The notes beneath the pieces were generated by a model, which worked only from the letters and a program-made list of their open reading frames with translations, was not told the origin of the DNA and did no database searches. From Opitutaceae bacterium (GTDB lineage Bacteria; Verrucomicrobiota; Verrucomicrobiia; Opitutales; Opitutaceae), in contig JAEUGY010000097.1 of assembly GCA_016794625.1 (NCBI GenBank), positions 87,586 to 151,585 of the forward strand: a DNA stretch of 64,000 nt, in the 5' to 3' direction. Positions 50,809-60,184 of this stretch are shown piece after piece (within the stretch, counting starts at the first letter, position 1; each line of letters begins with the position of its first letter). Made by a program: the position numbers and the translations under genes.

Positions 50809-51999
50809 ATGAGCTCACCGCCCCTCGCCACGGTGGTGCATCTGGATGCGGATGCGTTTTTTGTCGCCTGCGAACAGGGCCGGGATCCTTCGTTGCTGGG
50901 AAAAAAGTGCGCGGTCGGCGGGCAGGAGCGCGGCATCATTTCGTCGGCCAGCTACGAAGCCCGGGCCTGCGGGGTTTACACGCCCATGCCAACGCAGCGG
51001 GCGAAGGCGGTGTGTCCCGATTTGATTCTGATTCCGCATACGTCCGGTCTCTATGGCCAGATGTCGCGGCGCATGTTCGATCTCTGCGAGACGCTGACTC
51101 CTGAGGTGCAGCGCAACTCCATCGATGAAGGGTATCTCGACCTGAAACCGTGCGGATTCCGGGATGCCGTGGAGGTGGAAACCGCGGTCCGAGGTTTGCA
51201 GCGACGCTTGCAGGAGGAGCTGCGCCTGCCGGTCTCGTTTGGCCTGGCGACGAACAAACTCGTTGCGCAGATCGCGTCGAAGCTGCGCAAGCCCCGCGGT
51301 TTTGTGGTCGTGCCGCCCGGGGAGGAGGAGACGTTTCTCGCTCCGCTTTCGATCGGCAAACTGCCCGGGATCGGGGCGAAGACCGAGGCCATGCTCGTGG
51401 CGCAGGGGGTGGTCCACGTGCGCGACATCCTGACCCGTACGCCCGAGGACCTGCGGGTCCTCTTTGGACAGGACTGGCGGGCGATGGTTGACCGGGCGCG
51501 GGGCATTGACGAACGGCCCGTTGAAACGGAGCGGGAAGACGCCAAGAGTTATTCGCAGCAAGAGACGTTTGGCCGGGATATCTCCGATTTCGCCGAGATC
51601 GAGCGCGTCGCCAAACGAATGATCGACGAGCTGTTGCCGAAGATCCGGCAGGATCACAAGCGGGTGCGCACGCTCACGGTCAAGGTGCGCTACCCGGATT
51701 TCACTCAAGCGACGCACGCCCACAGCCTGGCCACCGCCACCGACTTGGAGGCGCCCTTCTATCCCCTCGTGGCGCCTCTGCTGAAGGCTGCGTGGACGCA
51801 ACGGCGTCCGTTGCGGCTCATCAGCGTGCGTTTTTCCAATGTGGAGGAGCCGGCGGCGCAACTGGAGATGTTCGCGCAGGAAGACGAAAAACGGCGCCGT
51901 CTCGCGAACGTGCTCGATCACCTCAACCGTGGGGGGCGCGATCCCCAGGTGCAACATGGGCACCAGCTTGCCAAGAAGCGTCCGAAGTCGCAGGCTTAG
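50809..51999 (+). CDS. dinB: DNA polymerase IV (Y family)
   Basis: A 396-residue translesion polymerase. VVHLDADAFFVACEQ holds the first catalytic Asp, SIDEGYLDL the second pair (usual SIDEAYLD), then a helix-hairpin-helix region (SIGKLPGIGAKTEAML) and the little-finger domain (KSYSQQETFGRDI, LTVKVRYPDF). The C-terminus lacks a clear QLxLF-type beta-clamp motif at the very end but LEMF is present. Start ATG 50809 is chosen over in-frame codons upstream because HLDADAFF then sits near the N-terminus. No LexA box was looked for in detail. Confidence 0.94.
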   Translation: MSSPPLATVVHLDADAFFVACEQGRDPSLLGKKCAVGGQERGIISSASYEARACGVYTPMPTQRAKAVCPDLILIPHTSGLYGQMSRRMFDLCETLTPEVQRNSIDEGYLDLKPCGFRDAVEVETAVRGLQRRLQEELRLPVSFGLATNKLVAQIASKLRKPRGFVVVPPGEEETFLAPLSIGKLPGIGAKTEAMLVAQGVVHVRDILTRTPEDLRVLFGQDWRAMVDRARGIDERPVETEREDAKSYSQQETFGRDISDFAEIERVAKRMIDELLPKIRQDHKRVRTLTVKVRYPDFTQATHAHSLATATDLEAPFYPLVAPLLKAAWTQRRPLRLISVRFSNVEEPAAQLEMFAQEDEKRRRLANVLDHLNRGGRDPQVQHGHQLAKKRPKSQA

Positions 52000-52052
52000 G
52001 GTCCTCCGGGGTGGTCGTCGAAGGATCACCCTCGGAGCCAGTGCGACCTCTC

Positions 52053-52622
52053 ATGCCGATCTACGAATTCTACTGTCCCGACAATCACCGGATTTACCAG
52101 TTCTACGCCAAAACCCTGGCCCAGGGACGAACGGTGCCGCCGTGTCCTGATAATCCGAAATTCAGAATGCAGAAGGCTGTGTCCCGCTTTGCGGTCAACA
52201 CCGGCGGCTACGGGGACGAGCCCCCGGCGAAACCGGCGGGGGAGGGCGGAGCGGAGGGGGACGATCCCCGGATGGACGCGGCGCTTGATCAGATGGAGCG
52301 CGAGTTTTCCTCGGTCGACGAGAATGACCCCAAAGCCATGGGCCGCATGATGCGACGCATGGCGGAGCTCTCCGGAGAGAAGATTGATGGAGAGATGGAG
52401 GAAATGGTGCGCAAACTCGAAGAAGGGGCCGACCCGGATGAGTTGGAAGACCGCCTGGGAGGAGAGGATGCAGCAGACGGGGCGGACGATCCGTTCGGTG
52501 ATGGCCTGCCGCCGGCCGCCGCCGGCGCGCCCAACACCGCCGAGGAGCGGGCGCGGGCGCGATTTCGGGCCCGGAGGCGGGCGCCCAGCCGCGACCCAAA
52601 ACTCTACGACTATCCGGCGTGA
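52053..52622 (+). CDS. FmdB-like zinc-ribbon protein, degenerate
   Basis: A 189-residue protein. MPIYEFYCPDNHRIYQFY starts like the FmdB/CxxC_CxxC_SSSS family (usual MPIYEYxCxxCGH), but the ribbon reads CPDNH and later PPCPDNPKF, so only two Cys remain of the usual four. A long acidic/Asp-Glu-rich middle (DENDPKAMGRMMRRMAELSG, EEMVRKLEEGADPDEL) and an Arg-rich end follow. Function unknown. ATG 52053 is clear. It lies 53 bp after dinB. Confidence 0.75.
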   Translation: MPIYEFYCPDNHRIYQFYAKTLAQGRTVPPCPDNPKFRMQKAVSRFAVNTGGYGDEPPAKPAGEGGAEGDDPRMDAALDQMEREFSSVDENDPKAMGRMMRRMAELSGEKIDGEMEEMVRKLEEGADPDELEDRLGGEDAADGADDPFGDGLPPAAAGAPNTAEERARARFRARRRAPSRDPKLYDYPA

Positions 52623-52727
52623 GCGCCGGAGGGCGTTGCGTTTGGCGGGCCGTACCCGAGACGGCGTTGCCCGGGTCTGGGAAGTTTTAGGCTTTGAAGC
52701 GGGGGCGGGTCTTGTCTTGGTGGCGTC

Positions 52728-53537
52728 GTGCCGACTTCACCCACGCTTGATCTTCAATCACGCATCGCCGCCGCCAAGACGGCGGTGCGAGGAGAATCGG
52801 AGCTCCTGCACCGACACTTTGGTGCGGTGGAGTCGAACTGGAAGCGCGATGGCTCCCGGGTTACCGCGGTCGACCTGGCGATTTCGGAGAACATTTTTCG
52901 GGCGCTCGCGGCGGCGTTTCCCGAGGACCAGTTTTTCAGCGAGGAATTGACCGACTCCGGCCGGACGATTCCGGTCACGGCCCGCTTTTCCTGGATCCTC
53001 GATCCCATCGACGGCACCAACAATTATGCGGCTGGCATCGCGCACTGCGCGATCGCGCTCGCGTTGCTGGAGCATGGGCGGCCGGTCTATGGCGTCATCT
53101 ACGATCTCAGCCGGCGCACCCTCATCCACGGCGGGCCGGGGTTGGGCGTGTTTGACGGTGACCGCGTGGCGCACGTCAAGCGGGAGGCGCCGTCGCGGCA
53201 AAGTTTCATCGGCTTCCACAGCCCCTCGGACAAACGCTTCGCCCCGCACGCGCAGAACGTGGCGGCGGAGTTCAAGATCCGCGGTCTGGGCAGCAGCACG
53301 CTGCACCTGGCGTATGTGGCGGTGGGGATCTTTGACGGCACCGTCGACCACAATGTCAAAGTCTGGGACATTGCCGCCGCCGTGCCGCTCGTGGAAGCCG
53401 GTGGTGGCGAGGTGGTCTTCCTCAACGGCCCCGTCTTCCCGCTCACGCAATTCGATCTGCGCATGGGCCGAATTTTCTATGTCGCCGGCTCCGCGGCCAT
53501 GGTGGCCCGATTGCAGGAAATTCTGGAGCCCTGCTGA
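52728..53537 (+). CDS. Inositol monophosphatase family protein
   Basis: A 269-residue Mg-dependent phosphatase. FSEELTDSG, WILDPIDGTNNYAAG and WDIAAAVPLVEAGGG are the three family metal and substrate motifs. Such enzymes hydrolyse inositol phosphates, fructose-1,6-bisphosphate or PAP. The start is GTG at 52728, since no ATG lies nearby upstream; TSPTLDLQSRIAAAKTAV is a normal first helix. A single gene, ends 20 bp before a partial repeat. Confidence 0.9.
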   Translation: MPTSPTLDLQSRIAAAKTAVRGESELLHRHFGAVESNWKRDGSRVTAVDLAISENIFRALAAAFPEDQFFSEELTDSGRTIPVTARFSWILDPIDGTNNYAAGIAHCAIALALLEHGRPVYGVIYDLSRRTLIHGGPGLGVFDGDRVAHVKREAPSRQSFIGFHSPSDKRFAPHAQNVAAEFKIRGLGSSTLHLAYVAVGIFDGTVDHNVKVWDIAAAVPLVEAGGGEVVFLNGPVFPLTQFDLRMGRIFYVAGSAAMVARLQEILEPC

Positions 53538-53543
53538 ACCGTG

Positions 53544-53623
53544 ACACCGCGGAGCGGTGAAGTGCGAAGGGCGAAGGGCGAAGTGCGAAAGAAATCAGGC
53601 GTGGCCGCGAGGGCCAGCCCTAC
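53544..53623. repeat. Palindromic interspersed repeat, partial copy
   Basis: Matches 44798-44875 over about 80 bases. Its last 26 bases (53598-53623) are identical to the right arm of the full copy, while the left inverted arm is absent. It lies just after the phosphatase gene. Confidence 0.75.
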
Positions 53624-53646
53624 AATGGGGAGGCCCTTGGCGCGGA

Positions 53647-55005
53647 TCAGACTAGGTAGGTTTCGCCCGGGACGGGGTCGAAGACCTTCGCTTTCGGCAG
53701 CTTTTCGGCCAGCTGCTGGGCGAACCAGGCGCGGGCGGGCGGGTCGCCGTGGGTGAGCACCACGCTGCGGGCGTCGGTCTGGATCGCGAACTGCAGGAGC
53801 TCGTCGCGGTCGGCGTGACCGCTCAGCTCGAACCGCTCGACCCGGGCCTTGACCTTGGTTTTGACGTGAATCGTCTCAAAAATGAAGGAGTCCCCCGTCT
53901 TGGCCGCGAGAAGGGCGCCGCCCGGTGTATCCGGATCACAATAACCGACGAACCCGATGGTGTTGCGCGCGTGGCCGAGCAGGCCGCTGGCGAGCGTGTA
54001 GCTCGGGGTGTTCTCCACGAGCATGCCGGAGCTGATGATGTAGAGCCCGTTCTGCTGGGGATCTTCGCCGGGGTTGAGCTTGCGCGGCGTCGGCTTGAGC
54101 TTCAGCTCCTTGAGGATGGAGCGGTTGAAGTTGACGTGTTTGGTCTTGCGCGCGATCTCGTCAAAATACTCCGCCAGGTCCATGCCCAGCCCGGAGGCGA
54201 AGATCGGGCAGTCGACCAGTTTGCCGAATTTGCGGGCATCGTGCATGACCGAGAGCACTTCCTGCATGCGCCCGAGCGCGAAGACCGGAATGAGGTAGGA
54301 GCCTCCGCGCTGTATCGTGTCGTTGATGCTGGTGATCAGCCGGCCGAACTCCGTGGCGCGACCCTTGTCGACCGACCGCTCGGTCGTGCCGCGGGTCGTC
54401 TCCATGATGATCGTGTCGAAGTGCCCCGCGGGGAACTTCGCACCCGGCAGGGTGCGCTGATCCTCGAAAAGCACGTCGCCGGTGATGAAGATCGCGCGGT
54501 GCTTGTAGTGAAGCTCGATCGCCGCGGCGCCGACCACGTGGCCGGCCGGGTGAAAGATGATCTCGATCTCTTCCTTGCGCGCCTTGAACCGCTTGGCCTG
54601 ACCAAACGCGATTGGAGTAAAACGCTTCGCCAGACGGTCGATCTCTTCGTGGGTGAAGAGCGGGTAGTCCGGGATGTTCTCCTCTTCCTTCTGCCGGAGC
54701 ATGACGCTGGCTGAATTGTGCAGCATGCGCTCGATCAGGATCCGGCTGGATTGCGTCATCAGCACCGGGGCGTCGGGATGCTCCCGCATGGCCAGCGGCA
54801 GGCTGCCGATGTGGTCGAGGTGACAGTGTGTCACCAGGATGAGATCGAGGGACTTGCCCTTGAGTTTGGAAAGGTCTGGAGCAGCGCGACGCCCGGTCAA
54901 TTTGGGGTTCAGTCCGCAGTCCACGAGGATCCGGAGATCGCCCAATTGTAGGAACAGCGAGTTTGCGCCGATGCCGCCGTCGCGGTTCAGGTCGATGAGA
55001 TTCAT
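53647..55005 (-). CDS. Beta-CASP metallo-beta-lactamase-fold RNase
   Basis: A 452-residue nuclease of the MBL/beta-CASP type. THCHLDHIG is the metal site, HPAGHVVGAAA the next His region, then FITGDVLF with the Asp; later GRMQEVL... and SGMLVENTPSYTLA, and GHADRDELL for the C-terminal His. Such proteins are mRNA 3'-end/5'-exonucleases or CPSF-like RNases. Start ATG 55005 is preferred. It is convergent with the phosphatase and on the opposite strand to purH. Confidence 0.9.
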   Translation of the reverse strand: MNLIDLNRDGGIGANSLFLQLGDLRILVDCGLNPKLTGRRAAPDLSKLKGKSLDLILVTHCHLDHIGSLPLAMREHPDAPVLMTQSSRILIERMLHNSASVMLRQKEEENIPDYPLFTHEEIDRLAKRFTPIAFGQAKRFKARKEEIEIIFHPAGHVVGAAAIELHYKHRAIFITGDVLFEDQRTLPGAKFPAGHFDTIIMETTRGTTERSVDKGRATEFGRLITSINDTIQRGGSYLIPVFALGRMQEVLSVMHDARKFGKLVDCPIFASGLGMDLAEYFDEIARKTKHVNFNRSILKELKLKPTPRKLNPGEDPQQNGLYIISSGMLVENTPSYTLASGLLGHARNTIGFVGYCDPDTPGGALLAAKTGDSFIFETIHVKTKVKARVERFELSGHADRDELLQFAIQTDARSVVLTHGDPPARAWFAQQLAEKLPKAKVFDPVPGETYLV

Positions 55006-55092
55006 TTACGAACCCGCGAAGGAGAGGCACAGCCCGGGGCGGTGCAAGCGTAAGATTTTGGCGAAGAGCAGGGCGTCATCGGGGGGCCCGGC

Positions 55093-55476
55093 CTAGGTGA
55101 CCGGAACCGTCATGGTGAACGGAGGCAGGGTGACGTGGATCTTGTCGCCGCCTTCCGCGATGCCGTGAAAGCTCCCCAAGGCGGTCGCGTCTTCGCCGGT
55201 AACGTGGTAACTGTTGTAGGAGAACGCTTCACCCGGTGCGAGACGCGGGGTCTCGCCGACGATCTTGTCGCCCTCAATCACCATGCGATGGCCGTCCGCG
55301 TGTTCGATCACCCACTTGCGACCGAGCAGCGTGACCGTCTGGTCCGAGCCGTTGTGGATGGTGATGAAGTAGACAAACGCATGGGGCTTGTCCGGAGGCA
55401 GACTGCTACCGCCATGGTGGTAGATCAGCTTGTCGAGGCGGGCAGTGAGCCCGGGAAGGAGAACGGAGGCGGCCAC
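55093..55476 (-). CDS. apaG: ApaG-like protein
   Basis: A 127-residue protein of the ApaG (DUF525) family, a small fibronectin-like beta domain. Segments PHAFVYFITIHNGSDQTVTLLGRKWVIEHADG and APGEAFSYNSYHVTGEDATALGSFHG are close to the family consensus. The start is assigned to GTG at 55476, which gives the usual length (about 125); there is no ATG and the ribosome site is weak. ApaG is linked to Co/Mg resistance in enterics, but its function is not established. Confidence 0.85.
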   Translation of the reverse strand: MAASVLLPGLTARLDKLIYHHGGSSLPPDKPHAFVYFITIHNGSDQTVTLLGRKWVIEHADGHRMVIEGDKIVGETPRLAPGEAFSYNSYHVTGEDATALGSFHGIAEGGDKIHVTLPPFTMTVPVT

Positions 55477-55617
55477 AGGCGTGTATGAAAGAGATGCACA
55501 ACCAAAAGCAGCTTGGCTCGGAACGCAATCCGGGTGTTCGCCGGTCGGCGTTGCAGTGCGCCGCGGATTCCGGCTTGCGGGCCCTCTGACGCCCCGGCCA
55601 TAACCCCCTTTCTTCCC

Positions 55618-57165
55618 ATGGAAAAACTGGCTCTGCTCTCTGTCAGCGACAAACGTGGTCTGGTCGAATTCGCGACTGGGCTCGTGCAACGGCACGGCTA
55701 CCGCCTCCTTTCGACGGGAGGCACTGCGAAGCTCCTGCAGGAGCGTGGGTTGCCTGTCACTGAGGTCAGTACTCACACCGGGTTTCCCGAGATCATGGAA
55801 GGGCGGGTGAAGACCCTGCATCCCAAGATTCATGGCGGCCTGCTCTGTCGACGAGACAAGGCCGAGCATCTTGAGCAGGCCCGGGTGCATAACATCCCGT
55901 TGATCGATCTCGTGGTGGTGAACCTCTATCCCTTCGAGGAGACCGTGGCGAAGCCCCATGTGGAGTTCGCGGATGCGATTGAGAACATCGACATCGGCGG
56001 TCCCTCGATGCTTCGCAGCGCGGCGAAGAACCACGAGAGCGTGACGGTGGTCTGCGATCCTGCGGACTATGACTCCGTGCTTGCGGCGCTGGCGGCTCCG
56101 GAAACCTTGGGCGCGCTGCGCCGGCGGCTCGCGCTGACGGTCTTTCAGCGCACGGCCCGTTACGATGCGGCCATTGCCCGGTACCTTGAGGCCCAGGCGG
56201 AGGGGCCTGATTTGGAGGCGCTCAGTGGGTTTCCCGCGCGGCTCACGCTGACCTATGACAAGGCCCAGTCCCTGCGCTATGGCGAAAATCCGCACCAGAA
56301 GGCGGCGCTCTATGGCACGTTCCATCAGCACTTTGAACAGCTCCAGGGCAAGGAGTTGAGCTACAACAATATCCTCGATATTACCTCCGCCGCCTACCTG
56401 ATCGGCGAATTTGAGAAACCGACCGTCGCGATTCTCAAGCACACCAATCCCTGCGGTGTGGCCTCGGCCGATACCCTGTCGGAGGCATGGGAGAAGGCCT
56501 ACGCGACCGACCGGCAGGCGCCGTTCGGGGGAATCATCGTGGTCAACCGCACGCTCGATGGCGCGTTGGCGACGGCGATCGCGGAGATCTTCACCGAAGT
56601 CATCATCGCCCCTCGTTTTGATCCCGACGCGCTTGCCGTGCTCGGTAAAAAGAAAAACCTCCGCCTCATGATCGCAAAGGAGGGTCTGGGTGCGGACGCG
56701 TTGCAGGAGGTGCGTTCCGTGCTCGGCGGTGTGCTGGTGCAGGACCGTGATCGTCACCTCGGCCGGCGGGAGGACTTCAAGGTGGTCACCCGGCGTCAGC
56801 CGACTGCGGCGGAGTGGGACGCGATGCTGTTTGGCTGGAAGGTCTGCAAGCACGTCAAATCGAATGCGATCGTGTACACCCGGGGAGAACAGACCCTCGG
56901 CGTGGGCGCCGGGCAGATGGCCCGGGTCGACAGTTCGCGCATCGCGGTGTGGAAAGCGGGTGAAGCGGGCCTGGACCTCAAAGGATCGGTCGTGGCGAGC
57001 GAGGCTTTGTTTCCGTTCCCGGATGGCCTGATTGCGGCGGCCGAGGCCGGGGCCACCTGTGCGATCCAGCCCGGCGGTTCGGTCCGGGACGCAGAGGTGA
57101 TCAAGGCGGCGGACGACCGCGGGCTCGCGATGGTCTTCACCGGAATTCGACATTTCCGTCATTAA
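55618..57165 (+). CDS. purH: Bifunctional AICAR formyltransferase/IMP cyclohydrolase
   Basis: A 515-residue enzyme doing the last two purine steps. The N-terminal IMPCH domain starts with LALLSVSDKRGLVEFA and STGGTAKLLQ; AICARFT domain has LRYGENPHQKAALY, KQHTNPCG-type segment KHTNPCGVASAD, and GVGAGQMARVDS, and ends with IQPGGSVRDAEVIKAADD. Length and content are normal. Start ATG 55618. The next gene follows 68 bp later. Confidence 0.97.
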   Translation: MEKLALLSVSDKRGLVEFATGLVQRHGYRLLSTGGTAKLLQERGLPVTEVSTHTGFPEIMEGRVKTLHPKIHGGLLCRRDKAEHLEQARVHNIPLIDLVVVNLYPFEETVAKPHVEFADAIENIDIGGPSMLRSAAKNHESVTVVCDPADYDSVLAALAAPETLGALRRRLALTVFQRTARYDAAIARYLEAQAEGPDLEALSGFPARLTLTYDKAQSLRYGENPHQKAALYGTFHQHFEQLQGKELSYNNILDITSAAYLIGEFEKPTVAILKHTNPCGVASADTLSEAWEKAYATDRQAPFGGIIVVNRTLDGALATAIAEIFTEVIIAPRFDPDALAVLGKKKNLRLMIAKEGLGADALQEVRSVLGGVLVQDRDRHLGRREDFKVVTRRQPTAAEWDAMLFGWKVCKHVKSNAIVYTRGEQTLGVGAGQMARVDSSRIAVWKAGEAGLDLKGSVVASEALFPFPDGLIAAAEAGATCAIQPGGSVRDAEVIKAADDRGLAMVFTGIRHFRH

Positions 57166-57233
57166 ACACAGTCCCCGCGGCATGGGGTCATCTCCGCCTT
57201 GCGCCCCGATTCCTTCTGCGGAACACTGATGCC

Positions 57234-58031
57234 ATGACCATCCGACTCCTCCTTGGCCTGGGTTTGGTGACGTTGTTCGCCGGCTGCACCACGGTGCCCG
57301 AGACCGGTCGCAAGCAGCTGATGCTGGTCTCGCCCAGCGCGGAAGCCACGATGGGCCTGTCGGCGTTCACCCAGCTGAAGAAGGAGGAGAAAATCTCCGC
57401 CGATCCGATCGCCAACGCGCGTGTGCAACGGGTGGGGAAGCGGATAGCGGACTCGGTGGGACGCGAACTGCCGGGCGCGCAATGGGAGTTTGTCGTGTTT
57501 GAGGCCTCGCAGGTGAATGCGTTCGCTTTGCCGGGCGGCAAGGTCGGGGTCTACACCGGTTTGCTCAAGCTGGCGGAATCCGATGATGAACTTGCCACGG
57601 TCATGGGCCATGAGATCGCCCATGTGACGTCGCGTCACGGGGCAGAGCGGACCTCCCAGGGCTTTCTCGTCGCGGGAGGAGCCATCCTCGCGGAAATCGG
57701 CATGGAGGCGAAGGATGTGGATCCGGCGAAGCGCAATATGGCGCGGGCGGCCTATGGGCTGACCACCACGGTGGGAGCGATCCTGCCGTTCTCGCGCTTG
57801 CATGAAGCCGAGGCGGATGCGGTCGGCCTGCGGTTTGCGGCCGGCGCCGGGTATGATCCGCGGGCGGCGATTTCCTTTTGGAAAAAAATGGCCGCGAACA
57901 GCAAGGGTGGGACGAAACCGCCGCCCTGGCTTTCCACCCATCCTTCGGACGAGGCACGGATCAAGTCACTGGAGCAATTGGCTCCCAAATACTTGGAACT
58001 TTTCGAGTCGAGTCGGAAACGTTTTCAATAG
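57234..58031 (+). CDS. M48-family lipoprotein metalloprotease
   Basis: A 265-residue predicted lipoprotein protease. Lipobox FAGC (Cys18), then the zinc motif HEIAHVTSRHG (about residues 125-135) and EAEADAVGL as the third ligand. Resembles BepA/LoiP-type periplasmic M48 proteases involved in outer-membrane quality control. Short distance (49 bp) to the M20 gene. Substrates unknown. Confidence 0.92.
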   Translation: MTIRLLLGLGLVTLFAGCTTVPETGRKQLMLVSPSAEATMGLSAFTQLKKEEKISADPIANARVQRVGKRIADSVGRELPGAQWEFVVFEASQVNAFALPGGKVGVYTGLLKLAESDDELATVMGHEIAHVTSRHGAERTSQGFLVAGGAILAEIGMEAKDVDPAKRNMARAAYGLTTTVGAILPFSRLHEAEADAVGLRFAAGAGYDPRAAISFWKKMAANSKGGTKPPPWLSTHPSDEARIKSLEQLAPKYLELFESSRKRFQ

Positions 58032-58080
58032 GTGACGTTTCGGGCTAGCCGGACCGGGACGATTTCGTCACGGTCGAGGC

Positions 58081-59454
58081 ATGTTTGACCCTGTTGAAAA
58101 ACTGAAGGAGTTTGTCCGTCACCCCAGTATCTCGGCCGATTCCAAGTCCAAGGCCGGAATGGCCGGAGCACGCGACTTTGTCGCCGGCCTTCTGACCTCG
58201 ATTGGTTTCTCGGTGGAGGTGGTGCCGACTGACCTCCATCCCATCGTTCTGGCTCACCGTGGAGGGCCGGTCCACTGGCCCCATGTGATCATCTATGGTC
58301 ACTACGACGTGCAGCCGGCGGATCCCCTCAATCTCTGGAAGTCGCCGGCCTTCGAGCCGGAGATCCGCGGGCAGCGCCTGTTCGGGCGCGGCGCGGCGGA
58401 CAACAAGGGACCGCTCATGACCCACATCGCGGCGGTCGGCCGCCTGCTCGAGCGCCGCCCGGACCTGCCCCTGCGCATCAGTTTCCTGATCGAGGGCGAG
58501 GAAGAGATCGGCAGCCCGAGCTTTCCAAAGTTCCTGCAGGCCTATCGCGACCGGCTGAAGGCGGACTTTGTGTACCTGTCCGACACCGGCATTCCCAGCG
58601 AAGACCAAGTGGTGTTCACCTGCGGCCTGCGCGGCCTCGTGCTCTTTGATGTCGAGATCACCTGCGCCCGCAGCGACCTCCACTCCGGTTTGCATGGCGG
58701 CGTGCTGCGCAATCCCATCCAGGCTGTGTCCGAGCTCTGCGCCTCGCTGCACACCCCGGACGGTCGCGTCAATGTGCCGGGCTTCTACGACGACGTACTC
58801 GACGTCGAGCCCTGGGAGCGCGAGCAGCTCGCCGGCCTCGGCACCGACACGGAGAAGTACCGCGAGTTTCTCGGTATCCCGGCCTTCCATACGCCACCCG
58901 GCTATACGCCGTTTGAGGCCGTGCGCTTCCTGCCCACCCTGGAGTTCAACGGCATCGGCGGCGGCTACCAGGGCGAGGGCACCAAGACGGTGATCCCGAG
59001 TAAGGCGTTCGTGAAGATCTCCTGCCGCCTGGTGCCGAACCAGAACCCGGCGAAGATGCGCGAGCTGCTCTACCGCACCGTGCGCGAACGCGTGCCGGCC
59101 GACGTCACCCTGCGCCTCGTCGACCAGCACGAGGGTTCGCCTTACGTGGTGGTGCCGCCCGACCGCTCGAACACCCCGAAGGACCAGTCGCCCGTGCTCG
59201 CGCGCGCCTTCCGTTCAGCGGACAAGGCGGTGGCGGAGGTCTTCGGCCGCGCGCCCCTCTACCTGCGCGAGGGCGGCAGCGTGCCGATCATCGCCGACAT
59301 CAAGCGTATCCTTGGACTGGATTCGCTGATGATGGGGCTCTTCCTGCCCGACGACAACCTGCACGCCCCGAACGAGAGCTTCCACCTAGGGGTGATGGAA
59401 AAGGGCATCCGCGCCTCCGAGCGCATCCTCGAGGGCCTGGCGGCGGACGCCTGA
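58081..59454 (+). CDS. M20-family dipeptidase/peptidase
   Basis: A 457-residue cytoplasmic metallopeptidase. Metal-binding motifs: GHYDVQP (His, Asp), GRGAADNKGP (Asp), EGEEEIGSP (Glu pair), and a C-terminal LREGGSVP and GLFLPDDNLHAPNE (His). Fits the carnosinase/CNDP-like M20 branch. The start ATG 58081 is the first one. Downstream is a terminator that serves the opposite strand. Confidence 0.93.
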   Translation: MFDPVEKLKEFVRHPSISADSKSKAGMAGARDFVAGLLTSIGFSVEVVPTDLHPIVLAHRGGPVHWPHVIIYGHYDVQPADPLNLWKSPAFEPEIRGQRLFGRGAADNKGPLMTHIAAVGRLLERRPDLPLRISFLIEGEEEIGSPSFPKFLQAYRDRLKADFVYLSDTGIPSEDQVVFTCGLRGLVLFDVEITCARSDLHSGLHGGVLRNPIQAVSELCASLHTPDGRVNVPGFYDDVLDVEPWEREQLAGLGTDTEKYREFLGIPAFHTPPGYTPFEAVRFLPTLEFNGIGGGYQGEGTKTVIPSKAFVKISCRLVPNQNPAKMRELLYRTVRERVPADVTLRLVDQHEGSPYVVVPPDRSNTPKDQSPVLARAFRSADKAVAEVFGRAPLYLREGGSVPIIADIKRILGLDSLMMGLFLPDDNLHAPNESFHLGVMEKGIRASERILEGLAADA

Positions 59455-59471
59455 GCGGCCGCAACGGGACG

Positions 59472-59504
59472 AAAAAAAGGAGCTCCGGTCGAAACCGGAG
59501 CTCC
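59472..59504 (-). terminator. Rho-independent terminator of the pal gene
   Basis: Perfect 11-bp stem GGAGCTCCGGT/ACCGGAGCTCC with a four-base loop (TTCG in the minus-strand transcript) and seven T after it on that strand. It lies 29 bases behind the pal stop. Confidence 0.9.
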
Positions 59505-59533
59505 TGGAAAGAGGAGAGGGGGTCGGGTCCTGC

Positions 59534-60103
59534 TTACTTCTTCAGGATGATGACCTCGACCTTGCGGTCCTTCGACATCTGCTCGTCGGAACCGTTTTCC
59601 GCCGCGTCGAGATCGCCCTTGGACAGCGTCTCCAGCTTGGCCGCGGGTACGCCGAGGGACTGCACGTATTGACGGGCGGCGGCGGCACGACGGTCACCGA
59701 GTCCGAGGTTGTATTCAGCGGTGCCACGCCAGTCGCAGTGACCTTCGAGCAGCAAGCGATACTGGGGATGCTCGGCCAGGTACTTCTGGGCTTCCTGCAG
59801 CTTCGGACGCTCGGAGGCCTTGATGCCGGAGCTGTCGAAATCGAAATAGACGGGCTTGAACAGGCCCTTGATCATGTTCTCGTCTTCGAACACGCCGTCC
59901 TGCTTCGTCTGCAGGCCGCTGGCCGAGCCATCGGTCAGGCCGCTGGCTCCGAGGTCGGTGGCGGAGCCGTCGAGCGGCGCACCACTGCCCTGGCCCATCA
60001 CGGTTTCACTGGGGGACGGGCGCTTGGGCTTCTTGGTGCAGCCCGTCAGGACGACGACGGCGCTGAGCAGGGCGAACGAAAGTTTCTTCGAAAGGAGATT
60101 CAT
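59534..60103 (-). CDS. pal: Peptidoglycan-associated lipoprotein (Pal/OmpA domain)
   Basis: A 189-residue lipoprotein. Leader and lipobox LTGC (Cys22), a Gly/Ser/Ala linker of about 65 residues, then an OmpA-like domain: PVYFDFDSSGIK, YRLLLEGHCDWRGTAEYNLGLGDRRAAAARQYV and the final DRKVEVIIL. This binds peptidoglycan and belongs to the Tol-Pal system. No tolA/B/Q/R genes are near. The gene has its own promoter region and ends with a strong terminator. Divergent from the CbiX-like gene. Confidence 0.94.
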   Translation of the reverse strand: MNLLSKKLSFALLSAVVVLTGCTKKPKRPSPSETVMGQGSGAPLDGSATDLGASGLTDGSASGLQTKQDGVFEDENMIKGLFKPVYFDFDSSGIKASERPKLQEAQKYLAEHPQYRLLLEGHCDWRGTAEYNLGLGDRRAAAARQYVQSLGVPAAKLETLSKGDLDAAENGSDEQMSKDRKVEVIILKK

Positions 60104-60184
60104 GAGTTGGCGGCGAGGTTGACCTTATTGGGTAACGGTTTTGGGTCGGCAAGTCATTTATCCGTCTCATCCCGGTTGTTCTTC

